Part shown: positions 37,501 through 52,500 of the stretch, one piece after another
Layout: each line of letters begins with the position of its first letter
Position numbering within the stretch: the stretch's first letter is position 1
Source: Parapristionchus giblindavisi
Lineage: Eukaryota; Nematoda; Chromadorea; Rhabditida; Diplogasteridae
Assembly (NCBI GenBank): GCA_943737045.1
Contig: CALSFV010000286.1
Location: 258,501-322,500 of the forward strand
Reading direction: 5' to 3'
DNA length: 64,000 nt
The notes under the pieces: generated by a model
Database searches by the model: none
Seen by the model: the letters and a program-made list of their open reading frames with translations, nothing else
What the model was told of the DNA's origin: nothing
Program-made: the position numbers and the translations under genes

Positions 37501-40500
37501 TAAAGATAAAATAAACATACAATTCTCCATCATCATCACGTGGATCGTGCACGGGGGAAGGAGCGTCCGTTCGTCTCACCTTCTCACTGAAAAATGGATC
37601 GATCATGAACAGTTAATCAATATATTCAGAATATCATATATGATAAATACAAAAAAGCAGCTTACTTTATAGGTTTGGTGTTCGGTTTGATCCGCTTGCG
37701 CATGTACCAGTGGGCCAGCTTCGAGGTACGTCTGCACACACACAATTGTCACTTTCATACATAATACAACAATGTTTCATGTCGTTTTATTTATATTTTC
37801 GTTTTTTATATAACTTTATTGATAAAATATACGTCTTCTGGTAAATAATTATTTAAGAGAGATGGCCGTTAAGACTCGACCACCCCCCGGACGCGAGCGC
37901 TAGCAATGAGAACTGGGGGTCGATACTAGGGTGTTAGGAGTGTCACCGGCCCTTATTGCACAAAACAGTAGAAATTTCCTATTTGTGCCCTCAGGCTATA
38001 AGAAAAATTAATTTAAGTGTAAAAACGTTTAAAAATCATAATTTCTCAAATTGTTGAGATAAATTCCAAATATCATTTGCGATGAGTCTAGGGTGCACAG
38101 ACCTTGCTAATTCACTATTAGCATCGTATGTGCGTTGATTCCTAAACCTCTTTTTTGACTCAAAATTTTGGTTTTTTCGGACAAATCATCCCTTGTTGTA
38201 GTTTGCTCCAGAGTTTTTCGACCAGGTATTGTAGCCTAAGCAATTCTGCATCGATTTCACTTAAAACTGGGTTCTTCACGATAGACCCAGTTCTCGAATT
38301 TTTCGCTCGAATCTCAGCCATCGATGGTTGCTCCGAACAAATGGTGTATTTTCCAAACGATTGGTACGGAATTGTGGTCTACTCAAAGTATCGAGGTGAG
38401 ACGAGTAAAATGACACAAGAAGCCCATCACTTGGGTCTATTTGAAAATTTCGTTTTTCAAGACCATCATCATCGTCACGGGGGTCATGGTCCGAAAATTT
38501 CAAAATTTCTCAACTTTGAAATGTTTTCATTTATGTGGCTTGTTGTGAAGTACTAATGATGTGAATAATATTCAGATATAATAATATACTCAATGGCTGA
38601 TCTCTTCTTTCAAAAATTTTTTCGAAAATTTTCATTCTGATTGCGTACGAAAAATCAGAATTGCTTTTGAATCGGTTTCCAACTTCCTTTCTGTACCATT
38701 CTGTCATAGTACTTTGCAATGTACATAATCAATATGAAAATCGTTTATTTTCAAAAATTCAAAAAATATAATTTGAGTGCCTACTTTCAAGGCAAATATC
38801 TGAAATATTGCATTTTTTCGACTCGAATGCTGCGACAATGAGCAAATGACAATGACAATGTGAAGTTTCATGATGAGTAAACATAGTAAAACTGAAATCC
38901 CGGCATTCGGCTCACTTTTGAAAAATGGATTTCCATGACCCCGGGGTCATGGCGAAAAAAAATGAATTTTCGAAAATGAACGATTTTCATATTGATTATG
39001 TACATTGCAAAGTACTATGACAGAATGTTACAGAAAGCAAGTTGGAAACCGATTCAAACACAATTCTGATTTTTCGCACGCAATCAGAATGAAAATTTTC
39101 GAAAAATGGTTGAAAGGAGAGATCAGCCATTGAGCATTGGCTGAATATTATTCACATCATTAGTACTTCACAACAAGCCACATAAATGAAAACATTTCAA
39201 AGTTGAGAAATTTTGAAATTTTCGGACCATGACCCCCGTGACGATGATGATGGTCTTGAAAAACGAAATTTTCAAATAGACCCAAGTGATGGGCTTCTTG
39301 TGTCATTTTACTCGTCTCACCTCGACACTTTGAGTAGGCCACAATTCCGCACCAATCGTTGGGAAAATACAGCATTTGTTTGGGAAAACCATCGATTACG
39401 TAACTTCGATCGAAAAATTCGAGAACTGGGTCTATCGTGAAGAACCCAGTTTTAAGTGAAATCGATGCAGAATTGCTTAGGCTACAATACCTGGTCGAAA
39501 AACTCTGGAGCAAACTACAACAAGGGATGATTTGTCCGAAAAAAACAAAATTTTGAGTCAAAAAAGAGGTTTAGGAATCAACGCACATACGATGCTAATA
39601 GTGAATTAGCAAGGTCTGTGCACCCTAGACTCATCGCAAATGATATTTGGAATTTATCTCAACAATTTGAGAAATTATGATTTTTAAACGTTTTTACACT
39701 TAAATTAATTTTTCTTATAGCCTGAGGGCACAAACAGGAAATTTCTACTGTTTTGTGCAATAAGGGCCGATGACACTCCTAACACCCTAGTATCGACCCC
39801 CAGTTCTCATTGCTAGCGCTCGCGTCCGGGGGGTGGTCAGTATGATCGAGTCTTACGGAGCATGCCTCTTAAAGAAACAATAAATCATCAAGCAACAATC
39901 CCTTCTTTTTCCCCAATCTTTCACTATTCCTGAATCATATTATGGAAAAAGATCACAATCAGTATATTACCAGAATTATTACAACACTAAACTATCATAT
40001 GATCAGGGCTGTGCGAAAAAAATATTTCTAAAATGAAAAGAATAGGAAAAATAAACTGGTGAGTACCTGTTCTGATTCTCGCCCAATTCAGGATCCTCCT
40101 CAACTGTCGACGTGCCTTCCTCTGAATCGGTCGTTCTTATCGATATATTACTAGACGAATCAGAATCCGTTGACGATTCCAACGAATTGACATCGGCGAA
40201 TTTCCTCATCGATCCTCCAACTTTTCGTTGTTGTCCCTTATGCTTACGATTCTTTGATTTTGTCCTTTAAATATTTAAGATTTACACCAACTCATAATTT
40301 ATAATGAAAAAGAATAATACAACAATAAAACTACTGTGATCTAGGTAGGAATCGATAAATATCAATTACAGTAGCCCATTAACCGAGTAAGGACTATTGT
40401 GTAAATAGAAAGAGGGTATATGATTACCTTTCATGGGACGGTTTCCCTCGTCGTTTCTTCCTTCGTAGGACATCGTCGCGGAATCCTGGAAACAAAAAAA

Positions 40501-43500
40501 CAATCGATCAGCTGCCGTAACCAGACTACCGTAACTCATTTCAAATGAGGGAATAAATCAATAATCCCTACGTGACCTACCTGGTTCGTACTTATCGAGT
40601 GTGAAGTCAGCAACGATATCATTCGCTTCCACAGCCAGTCTCGGTCCGGAGTTGTTGGAGTACACTGTGCGGGCCATGTAATCGCCTTCTTCACGCTGTA
40701 ATACCGTTAATAAACTTATGTCTCGTTATTTATTTATTTATCGTTTCACCAATAATGTCATATACCAAAAGTTAATTGAACATGATTTTGTAGAGATTTC
40801 CCTCAAACCAAGTGACTCTACAAAATCCAAAGGTCCATCTCTTGCATCGAAACCTCATTATTTATAGAGCCTTTCATCTTTGTGAATCAAAATAATCATC
40901 AATTACTATAGCTTCCTTCCTTCGAAAAAATATGTGATAAATCTCCCCTGAGTGTTTTTGCATCAGATTAAGTAGTTTTATTCTTGATTCGAACAAAATC
41001 TTAACTTTAGCAATCCCTCCTTGGCAACCAATCCATTGCATGGAGCCATTTTGAGCTATAAAAGTCAATCGTAAACCAAGCATGAAATGTTTTTAATGTG
41101 CAAAATGATCGGCTTCGCTACCATTCCATCTAAATCGAGACGCGCAAATAGTACATTAATATTTAATCGTTCATACTGTCGATCGAATTGGCGCAACCAT
41201 CGACGATAGAAGATACAGTAGCGCCCAAAAGTCTGAATACACTTTTTATTTCTGTTGTAATTTTTGGGTCAGTTGAGATATCATGCTGTAATGTGGACAT
41301 TATGTGCCCAATGTATGTATGTATTCGATACCCTTATAAGGTCTCACGGGCCTTTCTGGATATTGCATAGTGATGACGCAACCGAACAACACTTTTTCGA
41401 AAATTCATTATTCTTTCAGAGATTTTTTCGTACTTGTCAAACTTCGTGAGCATTGAGAGAACTACAAGGCCTATCCAGAAAAAAAGTTTCAGGTTGCGGC
41501 GAATTCGGGTATTGGCTGCATACTTGCTGCAATTTCGCGGTCGCAAAATCATATCTCGGCTTCCAGGAGAGCTCGAAACGCGTTCAAAGCAGTAAACTGA
41601 TTCTCTTGGTGATTCCTGATGATCCTGTAAGTATGGTAGAGCTAGCTCATCATTCTTCTTCATGGATCGAAAAAGTCACTTTTTTACAAGACCTAACTTT
41701 GAAAAATCACAATTCTGAGGGCGGACATTGTAAAAATCTGGTTTTTGGGTAGGAATGTAGAAAATATATTAATTAATCGATTCCCCGCTTTTTAGAGCGA
41801 TTGCTGATCGTTCTTGACTGCGGCAGTCGATTATCTGAAGGATAGTCGTTTAGGCCGCGCTCTCTTCTCATCTCGCGACCCGTACACATCTCTTTTCACA
41901 CTGCTCAATGACGATTTAGCCGCTTTTAGTGTTTTGATTAGTTAGAATAGAGAGACACAGTATGAATCCAGTTTTTGGTCTGTGATCTTTGTGTTTTCGA
42001 TATTTGATCTTTGATCTTTGCTCATTTTTCGTCATATTTTGCTCAAAATCATAATGAAAAGTTGTTTCATTCGATCAAAGAAGATCAAAAACGCTTTCTT
42101 TTATAGACTATGATGTTCAGGATTAGCGACAATACGTTTTTGAATGATTTCATCTATCAAAGCTCGTTGAGCAGTGTGAAAAGCCTAGAGATGTGTACGT
42201 GTCGCGAGATGAGAAGGGAGCGCGGCCTAAACGACTATCCTTCAGATAATCGACTGTCGCAGGCAAGAAAGATTAGCAATCGCTCTAAAAAGCAGGGAAT
42301 CGATTAATTAATATATTTTCTACATTCCTATCCAAAAACCAGCTTTTTACATGGTCCGCCCTCAGAATTGTGAACCTTCAAATTTGGGTCTTGTAAAAAA
42401 GTGACTTTTTCGATCCATGAGGATGAATGATGAGCTACCGCTACCAAACTTACAGGATTATCAGGAATGATCGAGAGAATCAGTTTGTAGCTTTGAACTC
42501 CTTTAAAGCTCTTCTAGAAGACGAGATATAATTCTGCGACCGCGAAATTGCAGCAAGTCTGCAGCCAATACCCGAATTCGCAGCAACCTGAAACTTTTTT
42601 TCTGGATAGGCCTTGTAGTTCTCTCAATGCTCACGAAGTTTGATGAGTACGAAAAAATCTCTGAAAGAATAATGAATTTTCGAAAAAGTATTGTTCGGTA
42701 GCGTCGTCACTATGCAATAACCAGAAAGGTCCGTGAGACCTTATAAGGTATCGAATACATACATGCATTGGGTACATAATGTCTACATTACAGCTTGATA
42801 TCTCAACTTACCCAAAAATTACAACAGAAATTAAAAGTGTATTCAGACTTTTGGGCGCTACTGTAAACTTTGGCGTTTTGTGCGCTTTTGAAATACATTT
42901 GTGCCCCCATATTCTATTCCGTGTCAGCCCCACTACTTCCTCCAATCATTGTCTCACTAATTTTTGTTTTTTTACTCGTTTGAGAGGCACCATAGCAATC
43001 AGTTGCGATACTCCCTTCCGGGGAAGCCACACAATTGGTTGATCTACGATTCACCAAAAGATCTTCAACATAATTATGAAAATTTGTTCCTTCAATATAT
43101 CTATAATTCTTGGTAATCAAAGTCACATAATATCCATACATTGCCATGCCCTCGCAGTGCGAGGATTGACCCACTATATAAGGGCCATTTTAGGCCACTT
43201 GATAAAAAAGGAAGCTAAAAATGACGATTGTTTAAGCGAAAATAACGAATTTTATGTATGAACCCACCCTATTTCGAGAATTGACCCACTATATAAAAAT
43301 AGACGGCGAGGGTAGCGAAAATGTATGATAATATCTATCTGAGACTCAATTTATGATAAAAAAAATGTCTAGACTTCCCGCCACAACAAAATAATCTTGA
43401 GACTTCAAACCAGTACCAAGAAATATTAGCGGTCAGTGAATAAACTCTACCATTTATAAAGAGTTGATAATCTTGTCAATACCAAGAAGATATTATCGAG

Positions 43501-46500
43501 TCCGTCAAAGCACACCTCGACGGGTCCTTATAGTAATTTTTTGTGTCATTTGCTTGGAATTCAACTGTTCCTTTTTTTCGAATTTGTATCTTTCGTATTT
43601 GAACGAACAAATCTGCAATGAAAATCACACCCCCCCCCTGATATTGGAAACATATCCACATCTAGATCAGGGATAGTTACACTCATATATGGGCGAGCAT
43701 TGTCGCTGGAAATGAAAATCGGGTGGGTCGGGTGCCATAATCGGGTAGGTTTGACTTCAAAAATTGCATTTTCGAGTGAATTTTACCCAAATCGTTTTCA
43801 ATTTTACAGTGAATTTTTGCTAAACCAGGGTGAGTTTTGGTGCCAAAATCGGGTGGGTATTGCCGCTAGCGGCAATGTCGCTCACGTATGGTTACACCAA
43901 AACTACCTCTAATCAGGTGGTACATAGGCCCTTCACATTGACTATGATCCTCACCAATAACTATAATTCCATCTCTCCTCTCAACACTCATAACCTATTC
44001 CATCCACTACTCCCTCATTGGTAACTACCAATCTCCTCCCCTTAGTCACGCCCACCTCCATATTGTTGTTGAAATTCTTCACTTCCTCAGGGATCGCCTG
44101 GTATCCTGATCAGGAAACAAAACAATTATGACATATTGTGACACAACGATGTAGTCTAATACATTGCGATATGCGTGATCATTTAGACATTGTCTAATGC
44201 GCTGTACTCTATTGTATTATACTGCATCGTTGCATTGTATTATGTGATATATAGTACTACTTGTGCGGCCTTCCCTCGCATTCTCACTATATTAGCATAA
44301 GACCATACCACTTGTCAATGATCTCTTCATCACTAAATAATCTCCCACTGTCAGCAGTGACCTAGTGAGCATTACAGATATGGACCATATCATATGTTAC
44401 CTAGTTATCCCGTGGGATAAACCCACCCATATTTTTTTGAATTTTAGACAGAGATTTCCCCTCTCCTTAATCGATACTATCATTAATACTATACCATTTG
44501 TATGGCCAATTGTTCGATCCTTGTCGTCCTCTTTCTCATTTCATTCAATCTCCACTCCTCGGGATATCCAATATCTCGTAGTTCGTGCAGTAGCAGTCCA
44601 GTCATCTGTAATAACACCATATCTATTTACCATGACTCACTTTAATCATCGTAAACTATCTGTTAGATAAAAACTACGGATTTTATATAATTCCAGTTTC
44701 AAAGCATCACAAAGCGCAACGACCAAAGATTCATGAACCTATAGTATGCAACTACACACACTCGATTAGTTTGAAACAGCCGCTAAACGTTGACCCTTTT
44801 CGGATAGCGATCCATAAAAGAATCCAGAATTGCGGTAAAAACGAGAGAATCCACGACAATCACATTAAAGTTTCGTCCTATCTCCGATCCCGATCTAGGT
44901 TCTTTCCATACATTTCATTAATTCATCCGTTCATAATCCTGTTTTTTCAATGTTTCACTCTCTCCTTATCTACCTGACGATCTCCACAATTATCCTTGTA
45001 GACAATCTCCGATTTTCTCATGAAAATCATTCACAATTAAATTCCTCCCTATTGACTGCTCGTACAACTTATTTATATTATTATTAATATATCATTATTA
45101 TTTTTATTATTTTGCAGCTTTCCACCAAAACTCTACAATCTCTCACACTCTAATCCTTTTTGCTCCCACGCCAGTCTAATTCTTCCCAGAAGTCTCTTTT
45201 TTATTAAAAAAAATCTTCCCGACTTTCGGATTAGCACGGAAAATCACTCTATTGTTTATTCTTCTGTAAAGATCAAAGATCAATTCCTCACCAGCCTCCA
45301 AGTTCTCGCCACATCATGCAGTCCGTGTCTACTAGCCACATCAGAATTGAATCCAGCCAATTGGGCAGGTGGTGCGCCACCAAGACGATACCTGCAAGAC
45401 GTATACAATATTAAAACTCTCTAAAAACTACAGTAATCACCCAAAACTACAGTAATCACTCAAAACTACCGTAATCCACACAAAACACTCAAAACTACAT
45501 ACTCTAACGCCAATTCGATGAAACATCGCTGTGTGAGGTGCTTGGCAGCATGTTCAGGCTGTCCACATCGAACAATCGACTGTGTAGGACCGCGGAATGG
45601 ATCGTAGGTCGACGATGGACGTACGACTTCTGGCGCCCGAGTCGCTGTAGCCGTTGAAGACATCTTGACGCCCGAACACGAAGTCGTCCGTGCCAGTGAC
45701 GTCTTCAGAATACTCTGTGGCTGTATACTGTTGCATGGCGGCACCGCGGTGGAAGATGCGCGCTGCAAAGTCAAGAATATGCATGATTAATTATATGTGC
45801 CTTTAGTTAACATTCACCTCGAGAGGCCATACGAATCAGCATCATCACTATCTCTCTCTTTCTCTATTTCTCTCTATCTCTCTCCCTCTTCTTCTCCCTC
45901 TCAACCCTTCCTCTCCTTCTCTCTCCCTCTCTCTCAGCATCTCCTCTTTGAATGATTCACAGATAACGTCACTACTTTACGATCAGCAACACCCCTTCAT
46001 TTCTTTTAAAGTCATCTACCAGATAAACGCCCTTCTCCAAATTTGGTCGCTCCCAGAAAATCGATAGTTCGCCCCATTTAACCTGAATCAGTACATCAAA
46101 TACCGTACCTTCGGACTCGAATAAAGCTTTTCCGATCCTTGTTTCTGAACGAACGGTCGCTTCTCTCTTGCCAACGAATTCACTGCAATCGATCGATAAT
46201 CATTATATATCAACATTCATAATTCTCTCTTTTTTGTAAATTCCTTCTTGTGAACTATCCATGATCGTCTTCTAGCACATGTTTCTCTCTCAATCTCTTC
46301 AGTCTCATAATCTCATCTTCTCCTTCTTTCGCTTCTATGAAAACATTCGCAAGCGATTTAAGCTATCGAGACCCAGGGGGAATCTATCGTCGCCCACTCC
46401 AAAGAACCCAAAAGCTAGTGAATATTTCACACTTCTCCACCGAGACGAGCCTTGCTCCCTCGTCTTTTACATGTATGGAATTGACAATAAGACCGCGAAC

Positions 46501-49500
46501 GACTCCATCGAAGGCAGTTGTCATTCAAATAGAGGAGTAGGGTGCAGACAGAACAGGGACGACTGACACTCCTACATGCATACATAGGCATGTCAATGAG
46601 GGAGGGGTGTTAATGACTCCTAGAAAGAGACTATGGGGATAGCTCCCATCTTTTTGTAAACCACCTACTTCAATATGCAAACCAACAATGTGTATTGCTG
46701 CTGATGTTTGTTGTTTTATTGATGTGTATCATATATCTAAGAAAAAGATGTTGTAGATGTTGGAAAAGGGAAGAATATGGGAAGAATGTGTGCGCTTAGA
46801 ATAAAATTGGTTATTATTGTTTCTATTGTTTTTTTGTTCTCCCCTATTTCGCAATCAAAATTCGTTTAATATCATAGTTTAATATTCACAATTTATATTG
46901 CGCTCCAGGGATCATTGTTATAAGATGAAAAGCAAAACTACATTATACTATCCTTGGGCCCGTCCTCATTGCCCCATACCATTAATCTCCCAGGGATCCC
47001 ATCTTTTATACGACCACATGTCCAAGAAATCATAGGAATGTCGGAGAAGCTCTTTGTGTCTTCTCATTCTGTCCTGAGACCTCAAATCCACATCTGGTAT
47101 AAGACCTCGCATAACATAAACCGAACTCATCTTAGTCTCCTTCTCTTCCCTTCCATTCTCTCTGTCTTTCTCTCTAAAAATCTACGGGTCCAAAATACAC
47201 TCAAATGAATTTTTTTAAACATAAACCGAGCGCTTCTCTTCTTGCGCTTCTCTTTTCGTGCCACTCGAATGTACCACGCGTGTTTATGTTAATGTTCGAT
47301 GTACCCTCACTAAACTGCACACGGTATCTAGTTACTTATTCATTATACCAGAGATCGAACAATGAAAAAAGATCGAATACAAAAAATCTCTCTAAATGCC
47401 ATGGCATGATTCATAGACATAATGAATCACAATCATCCATAATTGTATCTATATTTATTCAAAGGAATTTCGTTTCGCAATATTCTCATATTATTTTACT
47501 AGAAGAAAAGCCCTATGCACGTTTTATAAGAGTTTCTGCAGTCTTTTCATTCTTCTCACAAATTCGTTTTTCTATCACTTCAAAAAGAATATCACTTCAT
47601 ATGTGACTATTCTTACTCTAGATGGCTACTCCTTATCCCTCATTCCACACACGAAATGATAACGGTGAAAGGAATTAGATCTCCAGTAGGCTCACCAGAC
47701 CATATCCACGCCTTGTCATCTCAATCACTATTTCAAAAAATATATTTGTGTTATGATTGTGCCTGAATTGTGTCCTTTCTCAAATATTCTGTTCAAAACA
47801 TGGAGTGTTTTCTATAAATCCGGTAGCATTTTCTAAGATCTAAAATCGGCAGGTGAAAAATATTCACCTAAGTAAACACGACTACTCTTTAAAGAACTTG
47901 CAAATGCCATCGCGAGAATCATCTGCTCACCAAACACAAAAGAAGAAAGGCTAACAATTCCATAGGCAGCCAGCCACTCCTATCGGGTTACCACCCTACG
48001 CAAGGAGACACAGAGCATGGTAGAAGCAGAGAAGAGAGGGTTAGGAGAAGACGATGAACATGCGAAAGAACGAGAAGAGATAGAGGAACACAGAGAGAGA
48101 AAGTAAGAGATGGGAGCACCCCTCGCTCCGCCTGGCAAACAGAAACAAGCGTTGTTGATATCAGAGACTTTGTTGGTTAGATTCTGTCTTGCATGGTGCT
48201 GATCTCTGGACCCTTTGTATTAGCTACACGTGATCCTTCTCAAAGACCACATAAATGAATTCGTCATCTCATATTTTCTCTAATACCCTTTGACTACGTC
48301 GTGAATAACATATCAGACTTACCATATATGCGCTTATCAAACCCTAGCTGTTCGACTCTAGCACATCAGGTCCTGTATTATCTCTATATGCCAATCAATA
48401 GTATCACTAGGTGCTGATAAGGAAAGAGAGGCTTGCTCATACTGTCTCCATCGGTGTTTGCTCAGGGAGAAAGAGAGCCCGGAGAGTGTGAGCGAGCGAG
48501 ATCACAGAGTTGCATTTTCTTCCCTCTCTAACTCTCCATTCATCAAACGTTTCCTAGAATCAAATACACACACTATTCACAACAATCATAATAGTATCCC
48601 CTGTACGTTCATAGCCCTCTTCAAGTTCCGTTTATTCTTCATATGTCTGTGTTTTCGCCATATATTAAAACTATTGGCATTATTAAGGCTACTCGTCGAC
48701 GACACTTGAATAACAACAACCTACTTGACTAAGCAGCGTCGTTTAACACTACCTCCCCCCTTTGCTCCTTTCACGGCGATCTCGCTCCTCCTCCCTCCTC
48801 CATCCCCATCTATTACTCTGCCGACTCCTCCTGCTCCTATTGTTTCCAAATCTCTTCTCATGATTTTCGTGCAACGTCTTTCAAATACACCATTGACGAG
48901 GACCTACTAGACTGTGTAACTTTGTGACTTGAAGTTTTGATTAAGATCTACACCGATTTCAGTTATTGAGAAACGTCTCTCTTGTTTGTTAATGCCAGAC
49001 AAATCTGATAATCGAGATTCGTTATGCAAGGATTACGTCTCGATTTTTTATACGATATATCCAGTCTTTCTCTTTCGCTCTCTTACTCCAACTATGATAT
49101 TTTTTATGTTAATGTACCATTGTTCGCTTACAATAGTTTCATGCGCGATAAAAACCGAATCTCTTATTGTATTATGTTCGCACTCCCATATCTCGCTCTT
49201 CCTATCCATTATTGTTATTTGCTCAATTCATCTGTTATTTGGCGTGGCGTTAACGTCTCTTGCTAGCAATCGGTTGCGCCTCATAATGTTCTGGATCTTT
49301 TGCATTTCACATTTTTTAGTGCACAATCGCAGATAAGCAACATGCAATGACCTTCACCATTGAGTATTCCCCAAAGAAATAATGTATGACCAGTCAGGCA
49401 GCAACTTGCGGGCAGCACTAGTGCGGGGAATGCGGATACACCGATAGCTCATGACGGAGTGAGTACATACCCAATTCAATCACTATATAAACATCAAAGA

Positions 49501-52500
49501 TCATATTGTTTCAGTTCATAGGTCGAAAAGTATGTTACAAAGTACCAAGCATGACCGGATTTTGAGCCAAATTTGCCAAAAATCGAGAAAAAAACCTGAC
49601 CGGATTTTGAAAACCGATAACCTAGCTATCCGACCTATGTTTCAGAATGACAAAGAGTGGGGTGGTCAAGATCGCTATATTCACAGTGGTCGCGATCTGT
49701 GTCTATTTCGCAGTCACCAACTCTTTTCGCGACACATCGTCACAATGGAGAAGTTCGCACTTTTACAACGCATATCTAGTCGACGATAGAAGGGTATGGT
49801 AAATGCAAACATATTATTGTCACAGTCCTAAAATTTGCGTTTGGCGAACATTCTCTGTATAGTATATGTAAGATACAAATTCGAAAGAAAAATTTGGAAT
49901 TTTTTCACTAAAAACTACTGCTCATTAATTATAGTTACAAAGCATCGACGAATCGACATCCGCTGTCAAACAAACTTCCGATGACACGGGAAAGACTGGT
50001 GAAGTCGCCGTAGATAATGTGGAAACCAATACAGCCATAGCCAAGAAGGTAAAAAGGAACACCTAAGGTTAGCATAAAACTATTCGTTGCAGAAATCCGA
50101 GTCCATCGACACCGACGACTCGATCTATTACCGTACTGCCGTTCTGTATACGGTAGAAAATAGGGGAGGAGTGAGTGTTCGTATAACATCTATACAGGAG
50201 TGCGGCAACAAGAAGGCTGCAGTGATGCGCATCGGCGATTTGTAAGCCATTCATAACAAATATTAGACGATTTGCCTATGTACTATGCTATATTCAAAGT
50301 AAAGCCAGTATTAGCTATATACGTTATTCAAAGTAGGAATGAGAAAATATATGTGCAGCCATAATACATTCATTCCAGAGAGCTCACGCTCAAGAAAACA
50401 ACGATAAACAGCGGTTGCCCGTGGTTTTTCGCACCAAAATGCAAGATGGTCGGCTATTTCGCCATGGCCGCCATCACTTCTAGTGCATCGCAGACCGTAA
50501 GCTTATTATTATTTTTTGCATAAATTTCATATATATCAGTTTACATCGTCTAGGTCCCGCTGCCTTCTCCATTGCCCCCATTCGCTGAGCTGTACGACTA
50601 CAAGAACGGTGAGTACAATATGCGGTATGCAAACCCACAGTACATGCGCTCGGAATGTTTGCTAACAATATTCTTCACATACAAAGGCACAACGATGTCA
50701 TGGATAGCTATGACATATTTGTTGTAAGAGTGATCATTATAAATGGTTTCTTCACTGCCCGAAGTTATATCGTTGCCATAGACATAGAGAGTGAAAAGGA
50801 AAAAAACCGTCGAGAATGTGAGATGTACCAATTGAAATGGATACAAAATCGATCCATTAAAATTTCAGACAAATGGAAGCCGCTCGAGCTGATCGATGGT
50901 CGATCCTCTCCTGTTCATCCACACAAACTAGCCGTGTGCCTCCAACCAATCTATCTGATGGCAGACTGGCCACTCATTCCCAACTTTTTTGAGGTACATC
51001 GATCAATAAATGGATAATCAAACAATCAATATTTATTGCAGACATGGATCGGTAACGGTGCCACACTCTTCTATATCTACGTCCATTCGATCAGTAAGGA
51101 GATCGATGTACTAATCAAGATGTACGAGGCACAAAAGGGTATTGAGGTTAGTCAAAAGGGCCGAATTAAATTTCAATAACAACAAATTTGAGGTTATACG
51201 AGTAAATTGGCCCGCGCTGCCCACAGTCTACGGGGATGATGACTTGCTTAATCCCAACAATCGTCTTTACAGAACCGAGGTAATCTTTGATCTTTTGACT
51301 CTAGTTAATTTCAGAGAAGAAATAGCATAGCTTTGCATTTTGTTTCAATCTGTTTCATCATCATTGTCAACTTTAGGTAGTCACCGCAGTGAACGACTGC
51401 ATCTTACGCGCTCGTTCTTCCGCCGATCTCGTCGTCTCTTCGGATCTTGATGAAATCATCGCTCCTTTGGGCAAAGATGGCAGGAAGGAAACCCTATTGC
51501 AGATCATTGACGACCATAGGGTAAGAATGGGATCGCTTAGGGCAACATGCAAGCAGGCACAATAATAACATTGGTAGGGGGGTATTTCTTAGTTTCTAAA
51601 GATCAGGCAAAGAAAAATGGAATCATTTATGATATTTACGAACCAATGAGCACATTGCTAATTTTCAAAGAAACTAAACGATTTCAGTTACGCAAGACAA
51701 AACAGAAGACCATGCCAGGTGCCTTCATCTTCCTGAACAGCTTTGCCTACGCTGAAGTTAGTTATAAATATCCAGAAATAATTCAAAATTTAGACATAAT
51801 CAATGAAATTTCAGAACGACTGGTCAACGATCACACATCCCAGACAGATATCCTTCAAGCATTATGCCTCGGTCGACATTGAGAACAAGGTCTGGACGAG
51901 AGGACGACGTAGCAAGGTACACTAGATCAGAGAGATCAAAAAGCAACTTTGGATCATATAATATTGAAGGTAATCTACATTCCGGATCGGATATTCCGTG
52001 CTCACGTACACGAAGTGGTCGCGATGGAGTCAAAGAAATGGGGAGCGGTAGTGATTGATGAAAACCGTGCCAGAGTGCTGCACTTCAGACAGGTATGTTT
52101 GAGAATGAGTCGGCGGGATCATATCCACCACAGTACACTTATCCACCACAGTACACACAATTGAAGACTTATTTTACTACAAATATCAAGAACATATTTT
52201 TGCCCAAGTATTAGAAGTATTCAAAAAGAAAAAAAATAGTTCAGTGCTTTAAAAAGTGATTTTGCAATGCAGGTGATGAGCGGCGCCATGAATCGGTCTG
52301 CCGTCAGCAAGAGCCGTACCGTACTGGCAGAAGCTTCTGCAGAATGGCAGACCGCATGGGAAGCGCGTCTCGAAGAGGCCATGCAGCAATCACAATCTGT
52401 AGTATCGAGCAAAGGAAACGTGACACTGGCGACCGAGAAGTGGGACAACCTCGGCAGTAAGGTAAATAGCCTAATTCTCCATAACTTTTTCCTCATCATT

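Noticed and set aside
38155..39561. Matching 133-codon open frames on opposite strands (38155-38556 and 39160-39561), and a similar pair at 30185-30526 / 30639-31049
   Set aside because: They are mirror images forced by the inverted-repeat arms, with no recognised domain or start context; one origin, not two genes.
48986..49336. 116-codon hydrophobic open frame
   Set aside because: No splice support, domain or signal-peptide logic; low-complexity pyrimidine-rich DNA often gives such frames.
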